64,000 nucleotides of DNA, from assembly GCF_947504215.1 (NCBI RefSeq), contig NZ_CANNGO010000001.1:620001-684000 (forward strand), in the 5' to 3' direction. Origin of the DNA: an uncultured Ruegeria sp. (GTDB lineage: Bacteria > Pseudomonadota > Alphaproteobacteria > Rhodobacterales > Rhodobacteraceae). Below are positions 27,166 to 37,075 of this stretch, in pieces. Under the pieces are notes generated by a model. The model did not search any database. It saw only the letters and a program-made list of their open reading frames with translations, and was not told the DNA's origin. Position 1 is the stretch's first letter. Every line of letters starts with the position of its first letter. The translations under genes and the position numbers were made by a program.

Positions 27166-27651
27166 TCAGAGTCCCTCCCAGATACACCGGGACTGCTCCA
27201 GCCGGTAGGCTTCGAAAAACTGTGTCGCATCCGGAGCGGCATCGCCAAAATCAATCGGACGGTCGGACAGCGAAACAACAACACGAAACGGCTCTAACTG
27301 ATGTTGCGCCACGTAAGGAACGGCCAATGTCTGGCACAGGTGCTCCATGTCTTTGGTGGCCACATCATAGCCGATCCGACCCACTGAGGACCCGATCTTT
27401 GGTGCAATGAAACGAAACCGGACCCACAGCTCGCCGGGGTTATTGTCCAGAAGAACGTCGCTCAGATGAACTGGCTGACCCGATGGCACCGGCAACAGTG
27501 TTTCTGTCTGAGCCAAAACCGGAGCGCAATGAAAGAAAAGCATCAGACCAATGGCGCAATCCCGGACCCGCCAGCGGCAGGCTCCTCCTTCCGGGATCGC
27601 GCGCGCAGTGCTGTTGGCCTGCGCGGTTTTATGTCTGATGGATCGGATCAT
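27166..27651 (-). CDS. DUF6497 family secreted protein
   Basis: The product (up to 161 residues) has a signal sequence (CAIGLMLFFHCAPVLAQ) after an unusually long basic lead, then VPSGQPVHLSDVLLDNNPGELWVRFRFIAPKI and a cysteine pair (HLCQTLAVPY, SRCIWEGL), the pattern of a Rhodobacteraceae-specific DUF6497 family. The true start may lie downstream of 27651 but no in-frame ATG before the signal core other than the one used is available. Function unknown. Confidence 0.65.
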   Translation of the reverse strand: MIRSIRHKTAQANSTARAIPEGGACRWRVRDCAIGLMLFFHCAPVLAQTETLLPVPSGQPVHLSDVLLDNNPGELWVRFRFIAPKIGSSVGRIGYDVATKDMEHLCQTLAVPYVAQHQLEPFRVVVSLSDRPIDFGDAAPDATQFFEAYRLEQSRCIWEGL

Positions 27652-27729
27652 TCAACTATTTGGCGGTTTTTGTCAAACTTGCGCTGTTTTCAGGCACTTT
27701 CTGAACATTCCGCTACACCTTTTCGAAGA

Positions 27730-29262
27730 TCAGAGCGGAATATTGTCGTGCTTTTTCCATGGGTTCTTCAACTGTTTGCCACGCAGGCTGGCAAACGCCT
27801 TGGAAACGCGGCGGCGAGTCGAATGCGGCATGATCACCTCATCGATAAATCCCCGCTCAGCCGCAACAAATGGGTTGGCGAACCTGTCCTCGTAGTCTTG
27901 CGTATGCTGAGCAATCTTGTCCGCATCACTGAGGTCGGCGCGATGAATGATCTCGGTTGCGCCCTTGGCGCCCATCACCGCGATCTCGGCCGTGGGCCAA
28001 GCATAGTTGAAATCGCCGCGCAGATGTTTGGACGCCATAACGTCGTAAGCCCCACCATATGCTTTGCGAGTGATTACTGTCACCTTAGGCACCGTCGCTT
28101 CACCATAGGCAAAGAGCAGCTTGGCTCCGTGTTTGATAACACCGCCATACTCCTGACTGGTGCCGGGCAGAAATCCGGGAACATCGACCAAAGTCAGGAT
28201 TGGGATTTCGAAGCAATCACAGAAACGCACGAACCGCGCGGCCTTGCGTGAGCTGTCAATGTCAAGACAGCCAGCCAGAACCATCGGCTGATTGGCGACA
28301 ACGCCAACGGTTTGGCCTTCCAAACGGATGAAACCAGTGATGATATTCTTGGCGAAGTCTTCCTGAATCTCGTAGAAATCGCCCTCATCCGCCACTTTGG
28401 TGATCAGTTCCTTCATGTCGTAAGGCGTGTTGGCGTTATCAGGGATCAACGTGTCTAGCGAGCTTTCGATCCGATCCGGTTCGTCAAAAAACGGGCGAAC
28501 GGGCGGTTTCTCGCGATTGTTGAGCGGCAGGAAGTCAACAAGGCGTCGCACTTCTGCCAGCGCCTCAACATCGTTTTCAAACGCGCCATCCGCGACCGAG
28601 GATTTCTTGGTGTGGGTCGATGCGCCTCCAAGCTCTTCGGCCGTGACCACTTCATTCGTGACGGTTTTCACCACCTCCGGGCCAGTCACAAACATGTAGG
28701 ACGTGTCTTTGACCATGAAGATAAAGTCTGTCATCGCCGGGCTGTAGACTGCACCACCGGCACACGGGCCCATGATTACGCTGATCTGCGGCACTACGCC
28801 GGACGCCATGATATTGCGCTGGAACACTTCGGCGTAGCCCGCCAAAGACGCCACACCTTCCTGGATTCGCGCCCCGCCCGAGTCGTTAATACCGATCACT
28901 GGCGCGCCATTTTGCACCGCCATATCCATGATCTTGCAAATCTTTTGTGCGTGGGTTTCTGACAGTGATCCACCGAAAACTGTGAAATCCTGACTGAACA
29001 CATAGACCATGCGACCGTTGATCGTGCCCCAACCTGTCACAACCCCATCGCCCGCAGGCTTTTGTTTTTCCATTCCGAAATCAGTACAGCGGTGGCTGAC
29101 GAACATGTCGAACTCTTCAAAGCTGCCTTCGTCCAGCAGCAATTCGACACGCTCGCGCGCAGTCAATTTTCCGCGCGCATGCTGCGCATCGATCCGCCTT
29201 TGCCCGCCACCCAGCCGGGCTTCGTTGCGGCGGTCTTCAAGCTCGGAAAGGATGTCTTTCAT
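27730..29262 (-). CDS. pccB: Propionyl-CoA carboxylase beta subunit (carboxyltransferase)
   Basis: The 510-residue protein has the two crotonase-like carboxyltransferase halves: [20 protein letters not shown], the oxyanion-hole glycines in [12 protein letters not shown], and the C-terminal [20 protein letters not shown] and [10 protein letters not shown]. It transfers CO2 from PccA-biotin to propionyl-CoA. ATG 29262 follows AGGGGAT; a 35-codon upstream extension would run through the PccR-type operator and is rejected. It is divergent from the MFS gene. Confidence 0.96.
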   Translation of the reverse strand: MKDILSELEDRRNEARLGGGQRRIDAQHARGKLTARERVELLLDEGSFEEFDMFVSHRCTDFGMEKQKPAGDGVVTGWGTINGRMVYVFSQDFTVFGGSLSETHAQKICKIMDMAVQNGAPVIGINDSGGARIQEGVASLAGYAEVFQRNIMASGVVPQISVIMGPCAGGAVYSPAMTDFIFMVKDTSYMFVTGPEVVKTVTNEVVTAEELGGASTHTKKSSVADGAFENDVEALAEVRRLVDFLPLNNREKPPVRPFFDEPDRIESSLDTLIPDNANTPYDMKELITKVADEGDFYEIQEDFAKNIITGFIRLEGQTVGVVANQPMVLAGCLDIDSSRKAARFVRFCDCFEIPILTLVDVPGFLPGTSQEYGGVIKHGAKLLFAYGEATVPKVTVITRKAYGGAYDVMASKHLRGDFNYAWPTAEIAVMGAKGATEIIHRADLSDADKIAQHTQDYEDRFANPFVAAERGFIDEVIMPHSTRRRVSKAFASLRGKQLKNPWKKHDNIPL

Positions 29263-29335
29263 GGCGATAATCCCCTGTAAAATCTGAGCGGACCGTATAT
29301 GTTTCGATGTCTCAGCCAAAGTGGTTTTCCGCAAA

Positions 29336-29354
29336 TTTGCAAAGTTTTGGCAAC
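29336..29354. promoter_or_regulatory. PccR-like operator upstream of pccB
   Basis: TTTGCAAA at 29336-29343 is followed after 3 bp by the degenerate copy TTGGCAAC. The PccR motif described in Rhodobacter sphaeroides is TTTGCAAA-N4-TTTGCAAA. The site is 74 bp upstream of pccB and 92 bp upstream of the divergent MFS gene, and shares 11 identical bases (TTTGCAAAGTT) with the site before pccR. Confidence 0.7.
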
Positions 29355-29445
29355 CAGAAACTGACAAAGTGTAAACTTGCTAAGTTTCAAATTGAAACGG
29401 GTGGACGTCTGGCAATCCCAAATTCCGTGACTATACATGTGAACA

Positions 29446-30651
29446 ATGCAGTTCAGTTCGTCCACGGTTCGCCGCACACCGCCCTCAATTACAACGCTTG
29501 TCTTGCTCTCGGGGCTGTCCGCCCTGAGCATGAATCTGTTTCTGCCAAGCCTACCCAACATGGCTCTGCATTTCGAAACCGACTATAAGGTCATGCAGCT
29601 GTCCATTGCATTGTACCTGCTGGTTAATGCTGTTCTGCAAATTCTGATCGGCCCAATTGCCGACAAAGCTGGGCGCAGACCGGTATTACTTTGGGGGCTG
29701 AGTTTATTTCTGCTTGCAACCCTTGGCTGCATCTATGCGCCAAGCGCCGCAGTTTTTCTGGCGTTCCGAATGTGTCAGGCAGTGGTGGTGGTCGGGATGG
29801 TCCTGAGCCGTGCGGCTGTTCGCGACCTTTACGATCAAGACCAAGCCGCATCCATGATCGGCTATGTCACAATGGGAATGGCCGTGGTTCCGATGATCGG
29901 CCCTGCCATTGGAGGATTGCTTGAAGAAAGTTTTGGCTGGAGGGCAAACTTCTGGCTGCCCTTCGCGGTCGGCGCCCTGACTCTCGCCCTTACATTCACA
30001 GATTTCGGCGAAACCTCGACCAAAAGCGGCAAGACGTTGCTCCAGCAATTCCGGGAATATCCCGAACTGCTGACGTCGCCGCGGTTTTGGGGTTATTCGC
30101 TGTCATCGGCGTTTTCGTCAGGGGCATTTTTTGCCTATCTCGGCGGAGCCCCCTTCATTGGCACCGAACTGTTCGGGATGAGCGCCGCCGAAGTCGGCAT
30201 TTATTTTGGCGCCCCGGCCGTTGGTTATTTTATCGGTAACTTCCTTAGCGGGCGATACTCTGTACGCTTTGGCGTGAATCGCATGGTTCTTTGGGGGTGC
30301 TGGCTCAACGCTTTGGGCGTGGCGCTTTCTGCTGTTCTTTTCCTAGCCGGAATGGGAACCGCGCTAAGCTTTTTCGGATTCATGACATTCGTGGGCGTCG
30401 GCAACGGAATGACCATTCCAAATGCCACCTCAGGTGCATTGTCGGTGCGCCCGCATTTGGCGGCAACAGCCTCAGGCCTGAGTGGCGCAATCATGCTGGG
30501 TGGCGGTGCGGGGCTGAGCGCACTCGCCGGTGCAGTTTTGACAAAAGAGACCGGAGCAATGCCCTTGTTGTGGCTTATGCTCGCGACGGCTGTTCTGGCC
30601 ATCGCAGCCATAAGTGTTGTGGTCTGGCGCGAACGGCAGCTGGGGTTGTAA
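29446..30651 (+). CDS. Bcr/CflA-type MFS drug or metabolite exporter
   Basis: The 401-residue protein has 12 predicted TM helices, the MFS motif A in GPIADKAGRRPVLLWG and the family N-terminus ALSMNLFLPSLPNMA. The Bcr/CflA family exports drugs, sulfonamides or amino acid derivatives. It is inserted between pccB and pccR and shares the pccB intergenic region, so co-regulation by PccR is possible. No clear ribosome binding site precedes the ATG. Confidence 0.88.
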   Translation: MQFSSSTVRRTPPSITTLVLLSGLSALSMNLFLPSLPNMALHFETDYKVMQLSIALYLLVNAVLQILIGPIADKAGRRPVLLWGLSLFLLATLGCIYAPSAAVFLAFRMCQAVVVVGMVLSRAAVRDLYDQDQAASMIGYVTMGMAVVPMIGPAIGGLLEESFGWRANFWLPFAVGALTLALTFTDFGETSTKSGKTLLQQFREYPELLTSPRFWGYSLSSAFSSGAFFAYLGGAPFIGTELFGMSAAEVGIYFGAPAVGYFIGNFLSGRYSVRFGVNRMVLWGCWLNALGVALSAVLFLAGMGTALSFFGFMTFVGVGNGMTIPNATSGALSVRPHLAATASGLSGAIMLGGGAGLSALAGAVLTKETGAMPLLWLMLATAVLAIAAISVVVWRERQLGL

Positions 30652-30670
30652 CACTACTTGCCCTTAAGGG

Positions 30671-30708
30671 TTTGCAAAGTTAGCTTTCAACTTTAGAAAA
30701 GTTGCAAA
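30671..30708. promoter_or_regulatory. PccR-like operator region upstream of pccR
   Basis: TTTGCAAA (30671-30678) and GTTGCAAA (30701-30708) flank a 15-bp palindrome AACTTT-AGA-AAAGTT (30689-30703). The second half overlaps the ribosome binding site AAAGG of pccR, which suits autorepression. A palindrome CCCTTAAGGG directly precedes the first half. Confidence 0.6.
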
Positions 30709-30716
30709 GGCACCAC

Positions 30717-32117
30717 ATGGGCACCCAAAAACTCTATGCTGGCGCGAAACTGCGCGAAATGCGCACGCGCCTGACCCTAACGCAACGCGAGTTCGCGGCA
30801 AAACTTGGCGTCTCACTGCCTTACCTGAACCAGATGGAGAACAACAACCGGCCGATATCAACCACGGTTGTTTTGGCTTTGGCGCAGGAATTCGGAATGG
30901 ACGTCACCGAACTCAGCACAGGTGACAGCGAGCGTCTGGTCTCAGATATGCGCGAAGCGCTGGCGGACCCGGTATTTGCGGATGTCCTTCCCCCCTTGGC
31001 AGATCTGCGTTTGACTGCCTCAAATGCTCCGGCACTTGCGCGGGCCTTCATCGAATTGCACCGAACATATCGCCAGACTCATGAACGGCTTGCGTCATTG
31101 GACGAGGCACTGGGTCGGGAAGATGCACGTATTCAGGCCAGCCCGTGGGAGGAGGTGCGCGATTTCTTCCACTATTGCGACAATTACATCGACGCAGTGG
31201 ACCGCGCTGCTGAACTGTTCGCAAATCGCGCCGAAGGTCCGGGTGGCGTTCGTCAGGCAGCACTGACCAGCCTGTCCGAACGTGGGATACAGGTCATCTT
31301 TTCAGACATCGCGTCCTTGCGCAGTTACGATACAGAAAGCAGGATCCTGCGCCTGTCGTCTCGCGCCGCTCCACAAACCCAGGTGTTTCAACTGCTGCTT
31401 CAGGTCGCTTTGATCAGTCAAGACAAACTGCTCGAGGCAACATTGGACTTCGCCAAATTTCAAAGCGAAGAGGCACGGTCTATCGCCAAGATAGGTTTGG
31501 CCAATTACTTCGCAGGGGCGTCCCTGATGCCCTATGCCGCCTTCCTGGCGGCAGCTCAGGAAGACCGACACGATCTCGAATTGGTCAGCAACCGGTTCGG
31601 CGCGTCGATAGAACAAGTGGCCCACCGCCTGTCCACATTGCAAAGACCCGGCGCCAAGGGCATTCCGTTCTTTTTCGTGCGGGTTGATCAGGCAGGCACC
31701 ATCACCAAACGCCACTCGGCGACGCGCTTACAATTTGCTCGTTTTGGTGGGGCTTGCCCACTATGGAACGTACATCGCGCGTTCGAGACACCCGGCCACT
31801 TCCTGCTGCAACTTGCAGAAACCCCGGACGGGGTGCGCTATATTTCTTTGGCAAGAGACGTGTCGAAATCGGGCGGGTCTTTCGGTGCGCCTGTGCGCCG
31901 ATATGCCATCGCCCTGGGATGCGAGGTGCGGCACGCTCAAGCATTGGTCTATGCTGACAACCTCGACGTCAACAAGGCCAGCGCATTCGAACCCATTGGC
32001 ATTTCCTGCCGTATCTGTGAGCGGCAAAACTGTCACCAGCGCTCGGTTCCACCGCTCGAACGTCGCCTGACCATCGACGCGCATACTCGCGGGACACTTC
32101 CCTACGAGGTCACCTGA
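30717..32117 (+). CDS. pccR: Short-chain fatty acyl-CoA regulator PccR (XRE/DUF2083)
   Basis: The 466-residue protein has an N-terminal XRE helix-turn-helix (LREMRTRLTLTQREFAAKLG VSLPYLNQMENNNRP), a central IrrE/HEXXH-derived region in which no intact HEXXH is seen, and a C-terminal DUF2083 domain with conserved cysteines (GISCRICERQNCHQR). This is the ScfR family, including PccR of Rhodobacter sphaeroides, which activates pccB on propionate or acetate. ATG 30717 is used; a TTG at 30702 lies in the operator. Confidence 0.92.
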   Translation: MGTQKLYAGAKLREMRTRLTLTQREFAAKLGVSLPYLNQMENNNRPISTTVVLALAQEFGMDVTELSTGDSERLVSDMREALADPVFADVLPPLADLRLTASNAPALARAFIELHRTYRQTHERLASLDEALGREDARIQASPWEEVRDFFHYCDNYIDAVDRAAELFANRAEGPGGVRQAALTSLSERGIQVIFSDIASLRSYDTESRILRLSSRAAPQTQVFQLLLQVALISQDKLLEATLDFAKFQSEEARSIAKIGLANYFAGASLMPYAAFLAAAQEDRHDLELVSNRFGASIEQVAHRLSTLQRPGAKGIPFFFVRVDQAGTITKRHSATRLQFARFGGACPLWNVHRAFETPGHFLLQLAETPDGVRYISLARDVSKSGGSFGAPVRRYAIALGCEVRHAQALVYADNLDVNKASAFEPIGISCRICERQNCHQRSVPPLERRLTIDAHTRGTLPYEVT

Positions 32118-32118
32118 T

Positions 32119-32146
32119 CTTCATCTGGCCACAAGTATCCCGGAGG
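32119..32146 (-). repeat. Post-stop repeat, copy 1 (after pccR)
   Basis: One base after the pccR TGA the coding strand reads CTTCATCTGG, then CCACAAGTATCCCGGAGG. The core TCATCT...CAA(A)ATA-TCCCG recurs after betC and ampD in the same orientation relative to the gene. Here strand is given for the repeat read as in copies 2 and 3 (GATGAAG end towards the gene). Confidence 0.55.
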
Positions 32147-32149
32147 AGG

Positions 32150-32187
32150 CGCGGCTTGCCGCGACGGGGGCAGAGCCCCGCCCTTTT
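32150..32187 (+). terminator. Terminator of pccR
   Basis: Two stem-loops in tandem, CGCGGC-TT-GCCGCG (32150-32163) and GGGGC-AGA-GCCCC (32167-32179), followed by TTTT at 32184-32187. It lies 33 bp after the pccR stop and reaches the 3' end of the convergent DUF465 gene. Confidence 0.6.
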
Positions 32188-32189
32188 GT

Positions 32190-32429
32190 TCAGACCTTAG
32201 ACAAGATGGTCCAAATTTCGTCTTTGAGCGCGGCCCGTTTTTTGCGCAGCTCGATCTCCGCCAACTCCTCCATCGGCTCGACATGTGTTTCAGCCCTGTG
32301 CACGACGCGATTGACCTCGTGATACTCATCTGCCAGCCGGGCAAAATGTGCGTCCGACTGCTTGAGCTGGCTCATAAGTTCCGTCTTGTCGGGAAATTCT
32401 TCCGCCAGTTCATGCGGGGTGTGAGACAT
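32190..32429 (-). CDS. YdcH family protein (DUF465)
   Basis: The 79-residue, entirely helical protein (LMSQLKQSDAHFARLADEYHEVNRVVHRAE, then LRKKRAALKDEI) is a classic DUF465 coiled-coil protein. AGGAGCGAACAGG precedes the ATG. Function is unknown; YdcH proteins are abundant small cytoplasmic proteins. An FNR-type box lies at 32492-32505 upstream, suggesting oxygen-responsive expression. Confidence 0.88.
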   Translation of the reverse strand: MSHTPHELAEEFPDKTELMSQLKQSDAHFARLADEYHEVNRVVHRAETHVEPMEELAEIELRKKRAALKDEIWTILSKV

Positions 32430-32491
32430 TCCTGTTCGCTCCTTGATCTATCATTGCAATCCATAGCTAGAGTTGATGGAAGCATACCTCT

Positions 32492-32505
32492 TTGACGCGG
32501 ATCAA
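32492..32505. promoter_or_regulatory. FNR/FnrL-type box TTGAC-N4-ATCAA
   Basis: TTGACGCGGATCAA matches the FnrL consensus TTGAT-N4-ATCAA at nine of ten positions. On the minus strand a possible -10 TAGCTA (32470-32465) would put the box centre near -41 from the start at about 32458, the class II position, for the DUF465 gene. Confidence 0.5.
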
Positions 32506-32517
32506 GTTGTGTGACGT

Positions 32518-33165
32518 TTAGCGACTTGCCTTACGCCATCCTGCGGCTTTGGCCTCGGTCTCGGAACAAAACCATCGCTCTTTGCCACCTGCACTTACCC
32601 GTGTTTTCGAATAGTGTTCTTGTCCCGGCGCGTGATAGATACGTTCGCCAGAAAATGAGATGTTGCCCTTGATCCGGCAAGGTCCGGACGATTGCGTAAC
32701 ACCAGACGCCCGGTACACCCACGGCATCTGAACATGCGCGCCGTGCAATCCAGCCCGCTCGGACGCCGCATGAGCTTCTTCCGCTACATAATCGGTCGAG
32801 TACTTACGATAAGCGAAGGCCACGCCACGGCGCACCATGTCACGCCCGGCGTCCTGTCCAATGACCCGGCACCGCGCGATCACTCGGCCGTATCGATCCC
32901 AATCCAGTGGAGTGCACTGCGCAGGTTTTCCATGAAACCGCCGACGCACTTCTTGGGTCACCCAATTTCCACAGGCCCAGGCTTTGCCGTCGTTCTTTTC
33001 GCAGCACTGACCCAGTTCCGGCGCGTCTATGCCATGCAATCGTACTCGAACACCGCCCACGACCCAGGTGTCGGCATCGATAACATTCACCGGCCCTTCG
33101 ACCAGATCAGTCGCGATAGCTATAGACGGGGCGAACAAAACAAAAGCCAAACAAAACCTTAACAT
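32518..33165 (-). CDS. Secreted thermonuclease (SNase-like) family protein
   Basis: The 215-residue product has a signal peptide (LRFCLAFVLFAPSIAIA) and a staphylococcal-nuclease fold: VIDADTWVVGGVRVRLHGIDAPELGQ, then DRYGRVIARCRV and AYRKYSTDYVAEE. The catalytic Arg of RLHGIDAPE and the Arg of DRYGR are present. The extra C-terminal domain carries SGPCRIKGNISFSGERIYHAPGQ and is typical of the Rhodobacterales version. It likely degrades extracytoplasmic nucleic acid. Confidence 0.86.
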   Translation of the reverse strand: MLRFCLAFVLFAPSIAIATDLVEGPVNVIDADTWVVGGVRVRLHGIDAPELGQCCEKNDGKAWACGNWVTQEVRRRFHGKPAQCTPLDWDRYGRVIARCRVIGQDAGRDMVRRGVAFAYRKYSTDYVAEEAHAASERAGLHGAHVQMPWVYRASGVTQSSGPCRIKGNISFSGERIYHAPGQEHYSKTRVSAGGKERWFCSETEAKAAGWRKASR

Positions 33166-33219
33166 TCCCTCGATATGCGCCCAGACTCAGGCATATTCAA
33201 CGGGGGTTGTTCACAAAGG

Positions 33220-34878
33220 TTAACGCTGTGCGGCCGCCCATCCTGGATGGATCCACGGGCGATCGTTTGACTTAGGCAAAGGGCCCTTACCCAACAGGGA
33301 ATCGGACATTTTCTCACCAACCATGATGGACGGTGCGTTCAGGTTACCATTGGTGATCTGAGGGAAAATCGAACTGTCCGCGACCCGCAGACCTTCCACA
33401 CCAACAACACGACCTTGCGGATCAACAACAGTGTTTTTATCATCCGCTCGCCCCATGCGACAGGTGCCGCAAGGGTGATAAGCGCTTTCAGCATGTTCAG
33501 CGATAAACTCATTTAGCTCTTTATCCGTCTGTACGTCAGCGCCCGGTTGAATTTCTTTTCCCGCATAGGGCTTGAAAGCTTCCTGCCCAAAGATCTCACG
33601 GGTCAGGCGAATACAGTTGCGGAAGTCTTCCCAATCTTCTTCTTGGCTCATGTAGTTGAACCGGATCACTGGTGCGTCCTCGGGCTGGGCCGAGCGCAGC
33701 GTGACCGCCCCCCGCGAAGGCGAACGCATCGGGCCGACATGGGCCTGGAACCCATGCCCTTCGGCCGCAACCTGGCCATCGTATCGAACCGCGATAGGTA
33801 GAAAATGGTACTGTATATCGGGATACTCTACGCCCGGCTTCGACCGGATGAATGCTGCGCTCTCGAACTGGTTCGACGCGCCAAGACCGGTCTTGGTGAA
33901 CAGCCATTGAGCCCCAATCAGGCCTTTGCTGAACAGGTTCCAATGCTTATAGAGCGTGATCGGCTGTAGCGAGGCCTGCTGGATGTAAAGCTCCAAATGG
34001 TCCTGAAGGTTAGCGCCAACACCCGGGCGATCCGCAACAACGTTAATCCCGTGTTCGGCCAAGTGCGCACCTGGGCCGATCCCGGACAGCATCAACAGCT
34101 TGGGTGAGTTAATCGAAGATGACGCAAGCACCACTTCGCGGCGGGCACGGATGACTTCCGTTCTGCCCCCACGGACCAGCTCAACCCCGGTTGCGCGCCC
34201 GTCGTCCAGGATCACGCGCGTGGCCAGCCCGCGCACGATATCGCAATTCTCGCGCTTGAGCGCCGGTTTCAGATAGGCGTTTGCCGCAGACCAGCGCCGA
34301 CCTTTCCAGACGGTCTGCTCCATCGGGCCAAAGCCCTCCTGCTTTTCACCGTTGTAGTCACCGGTGACTTCGTATCCCGCCTGTTGCCCAGCATCGACAA
34401 AAGCTTGAAACAAAGGATTTTGTCGGGGGCCGCGTGACACATGCAGTGGGCCATCAGTTCCGCGCCATGTTGGGTCGCCCCCATGGCCACCGTCGTGCCA
34501 TGTCTCCATTCGTTTGAAATAGGGCAAGACGTCAGCATAAGACCATCCGTCAGCCCCCATGTCCGCCCATGTGTCGAAATCCCGCGCATGGCCGCGCACA
34601 TAGACCATCCCGTTGATCGAGGATGACCCGCCAATCACCTTTCCCCGTGGGCACGCCAGCCGACGGTTGTTCAGGTGCGGTTCCGGTTCGGATTCGTAGC
34701 CCCAGTCATAGCGCGACATGTTCATCGGATAGCTCAGCGCTGCGGGCATCTGAATGAACGGCCCAACATCCGAGCCCCCATGTTCGATAACCAAAACCGA
34801 CGCGCCCGCCTCGCTGAGGCGATAGGCCATCGCGCAACCCGCGGACCCGGCGCCCACGATGACGAAATCTGCTTCCAT
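33220..34878 (-). CDS. betA: Choline dehydrogenase (GMC oxidoreductase)
   Basis: The 552-residue flavoprotein has [15 protein letters not shown] at the N-terminus, the GMC signatures [16 protein letters not shown] and [17 protein letters not shown], and the C-terminal active-site segment [11 protein letters not shown] with [17 protein letters not shown]. It oxidises choline to betaine aldehyde. It is the third gene of the betI-betC-betA run, 73 bp after betC. Betaine aldehyde dehydrogenase (betB), often in this operon, is not found next to it. Confidence 0.94.
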   Translation of the reverse strand: MEADFVIVGAGSAGCAMAYRLSEAGASVLVIEHGGSDVGPFIQMPAALSYPMNMSRYDWGYESEPEPHLNNRRLACPRGKVIGGSSSINGMVYVRGHARDFDTWADMGADGWSYADVLPYFKRMETWHDGGHGGDPTWRGTDGPLHVSRGPRQNPLFQAFVDAGQQAGYEVTGDYNGEKQEGFGPMEQTVWKGRRWSAANAYLKPALKRENCDIVRGLATRVILDDGRATGVELVRGGRTEVIRARREVVLASSSINSPKLLMLSGIGPGAHLAEHGINVVADRPGVGANLQDHLELYIQQASLQPITLYKHWNLFSKGLIGAQWLFTKTGLGASNQFESAAFIRSKPGVEYPDIQYHFLPIAVRYDGQVAAEGHGFQAHVGPMRSPSRGAVTLRSAQPEDAPVIRFNYMSQEEDWEDFRNCIRLTREIFGQEAFKPYAGKEIQPGADVQTDKELNEFIAEHAESAYHPCGTCRMGRADDKNTVVDPQGRVVGVEGLRVADSSIFPQITNGNLNAPSIMVGEKMSDSLLGKGPLPKSNDRPWIHPGWAAAQR

Positions 34879-34921
34879 ACTTACGACTCCTTGCTCCGCC
34901 GAAACGTGTTGCAGCGCCTTC

Positions 34922-34950
34922 GGCGGGAGTATTTTTGAAAAGATGAAGAG
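34922..34950 (+). repeat. Post-stop repeat, copy 2 (between betC and betA)
   Basis: GGCGGGAGTATTTTTG (34922-34937) followed by AAAAGATGAAGAG; it ends one base before the betC stop codon (34952). On the betC coding strand it reads CTCTTCATCTTTTCAAAAAT then ACTCCCGCC, matching copies 1 and 3. Confidence 0.55.
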
Positions 34951-34951
34951 G

Positions 34952-36460
34952 TTATTCTCCGCGCGGGAAGCGGGCGTTTTCCTCGACGATATTCAGATCC
35001 ATGTGATTGCGCATGTAACGTTCGGATGCTTTCTGCAGTGGTTGGTAGTCCCACGGGTAATAGCCGCCTTGCCGCAGCGCCTCGTACACGACCCAGCGAC
35101 GAGCCTGGCTGGCACGAACGTCTGCGTCGAACCGCTCCAGATCCCATCTGGTTTCGGATTTCGCGCGCAGGGTGGCCAATGTGCCCGAATGTTCCGGATT
35201 GTCAGCCAGATTTATCAATTCGTTTGGATCTGCATCCAAATCGAACAGTTGATCAGGGTCCAAATCGCACCGATTGTACTTCCACTTACCGTAGCGCAAG
35301 GACACCAAGGGGGCATACGACGCCTCGGCCGCATATTCCATGGCGACCGGAGCGGTGCGTTCGGTCCCCTTTGCCAAGGACACAAGATCCTGGCCATCCG
35401 TCCAAGGCGAGATTTCTTCCATGTCGACACCGGCGAGTGAACCCAACGTCGGGGTGACATCGATGGTCGATACCGGAGTGTCGATCCGACCCGTTGGCAG
35501 CTCCGGCGCCGAGATCATCAGCGGCACCCTTGCTGAGCCTTCATAGAAGGTCATTTTGAACCACAGGCCCCGCTCGCCCAGCATGTCGCCGTGATCGGAA
35601 ACGAATAGAATGGTTGCGTCTTGCCGGGTGGCTTCCAACACGTCCAGGATCTCACCGATCTTATCATCGAGATAGGAAATATTGGCGAAGTAAGCGCGCC
35701 GGGATTTACGGATATCCTCTTCGGTGATGTCAAAGCTCCGCCAATCATTGGCGTCGAAAATCCGCCGCGAATGTGCATCCTGATTATCATAGCCAAGATC
35801 CGCAATCTCGGGCAAAAGATGCTCACAGTCTTCGTAGAGGTCCCAGTATTTCCGCCGCGCCACATAAGGGTCATGCGGATGCGTGAAGCTGACGGTGAGG
35901 CACCAGGGTCGGTCATCCTTGCCTCGTGCCAGATCGTAAAGCTTGGCCGTGGCGTTGTAGGCAACCTCGTCATCATATTCCATTTGGTTCGAGATTTCGG
36001 CGACGCCCGCGCCGGTTACCGAGCCCATATTGTGATACCACCAATCGATCCGCTCGCCCGGTTTGCGATAGTCCGGGGTCCAACCGAAATCGGCCGGGTA
36101 GATATCGGTCGTCAGTCGATCTTCAAAACCATGCATCTGGTCTGGCCCAACAAAGTGCATCTTGCCCGACAGGCAGGTGTAATAACCTGCACGGCGCAGA
36201 TGATGGGCATAGGTTGGAATATCACTGCGGAACTCGGCCGCATTGTCATAGACTCCCGTGCGCGAGGGCAGCTGACCTGACATGAAACTGGCCCGCCCCG
36301 GTGCACATAGCGGCGACGCGGTGTAAGCATTGGCAAACCGGGTCGATCGCTCCGCCAGCTTCTTCAAGTTCGGCGCATGCAGCCAGTCGGCGGGACCGTC
36401 GGGAAAGAGGGTTCCGTTCAACTGATCCACCATCAGGATCAGAATGTTTGGCTTTGTCAT
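34952..36460 (-). CDS. betC: Choline-sulfatase
   Basis: The 502-residue protein is a type I sulfatase: N-terminal [17 protein letters not shown] with the metal-binding Asp, and the C-x-P-x-R maturation motif [12 protein letters not shown], where Cys52 becomes formylglycine. [21 protein letters not shown] and the C-terminal choline-sulfatase extension ([28 protein letters not shown]) agree with BetC. It hydrolyses choline-O-sulfate to choline and sulfate. Its ATG overlaps the betI stop by 4 nt. Confidence 0.95.
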   Translation of the reverse strand: MTKPNILILMVDQLNGTLFPDGPADWLHAPNLKKLAERSTRFANAYTASPLCAPGRASFMSGQLPSRTGVYDNAAEFRSDIPTYAHHLRRAGYYTCLSGKMHFVGPDQMHGFEDRLTTDIYPADFGWTPDYRKPGERIDWWYHNMGSVTGAGVAEISNQMEYDDEVAYNATAKLYDLARGKDDRPWCLTVSFTHPHDPYVARRKYWDLYEDCEHLLPEIADLGYDNQDAHSRRIFDANDWRSFDITEEDIRKSRRAYFANISYLDDKIGEILDVLEATRQDATILFVSDHGDMLGERGLWFKMTFYEGSARVPLMISAPELPTGRIDTPVSTIDVTPTLGSLAGVDMEEISPWTDGQDLVSLAKGTERTAPVAMEYAAEASYAPLVSLRYGKWKYNRCDLDPDQLFDLDADPNELINLADNPEHSGTLATLRAKSETRWDLERFDADVRASQARRWVVYEALRQGGYYPWDYQPLQKASERYMRNHMDLNIVEENARFPRGE

Positions 36461-37029
36461 TTTTCAGCCTCGAGTAGAGTATTGAGGACACGCAATGCGT
36501 GGTTTACCGCCAGTTGCGGCTCTTCCGGAGCGCTAAGGGCAGCGCGAATGTACAAACCATCAATAAGCGCGATCATGTTCTCGGCCGCTTCGACGGGATC
36601 TTCCAGAAGGGGGCGCAACGAGTAGATCAGATTGGATCGGATGCGCGCCTGATAAATCTGCCAAAGCCGCAATGCGTCCTTATTGGTCTGTGCCAGCACA
36701 TAGAAGGTCATCCAGGCTGCAATCGCATCAGGGGTAAAACAGGACGGCGCAAAACAGGCCCGGATTATGGCTTGGGCCCTCTGATCCGGCGCGGCCCCTT
36801 TAAGTTCGCTGCGGGCCTCGTTGGCAAAATCGGCGAGGATCTGTCGCATCGCCGCCAGAAATATCTGATCCTTGCCGCCGAAGTAGTGATGTGCCAGCGC
36901 GCTTGACATACCGGCGCGTTTGGCAATCTGGCTGACAGTTACATCGAGGGACTTTTTGACGCCCAGCTCAGCGATCGTCGCACGGACGATCGCATCACGG
37001 CGAATTGGCTCCATTCCGACTTTTGGCAT
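36457..37029 (-). CDS. betI: HTH-type transcriptional regulator BetI (TetR family)
   Basis: The 190-residue protein has the TetR N-terminus (RRDAIVRATIAELG, VSQIAKRAGMSSALAHHYFGGKDQIFL) and a BetI-type C-terminal ligand domain (DALRLWQIYQARIRSNLIYSLRPLL). BetI represses bet genes and is relieved by choline. The divergent region upstream carries its operator at 37076-37097. It leads the operon betI-betC-betA. Confidence 0.93.
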   Translation of the reverse strand: MPKVGMEPIRRDAIVRATIAELGVKKSLDVTVSQIAKRAGMSSALAHHYFGGKDQIFLAAMRQILADFANEARSELKGAAPDQRAQAIIRACFAPSCFTPDAIAAWMTFYVLAQTNKDALRLWQIYQARIRSNLIYSLRPLLEDPVEAAENMIALIDGLYIRAALSAPEEPQLAVNHALRVLNTLLEAEK

Positions 37030-37075
37030 CGCTACCCCCTGAACACGCGCTATGGGAGCGAACGCTATGCGGTTT

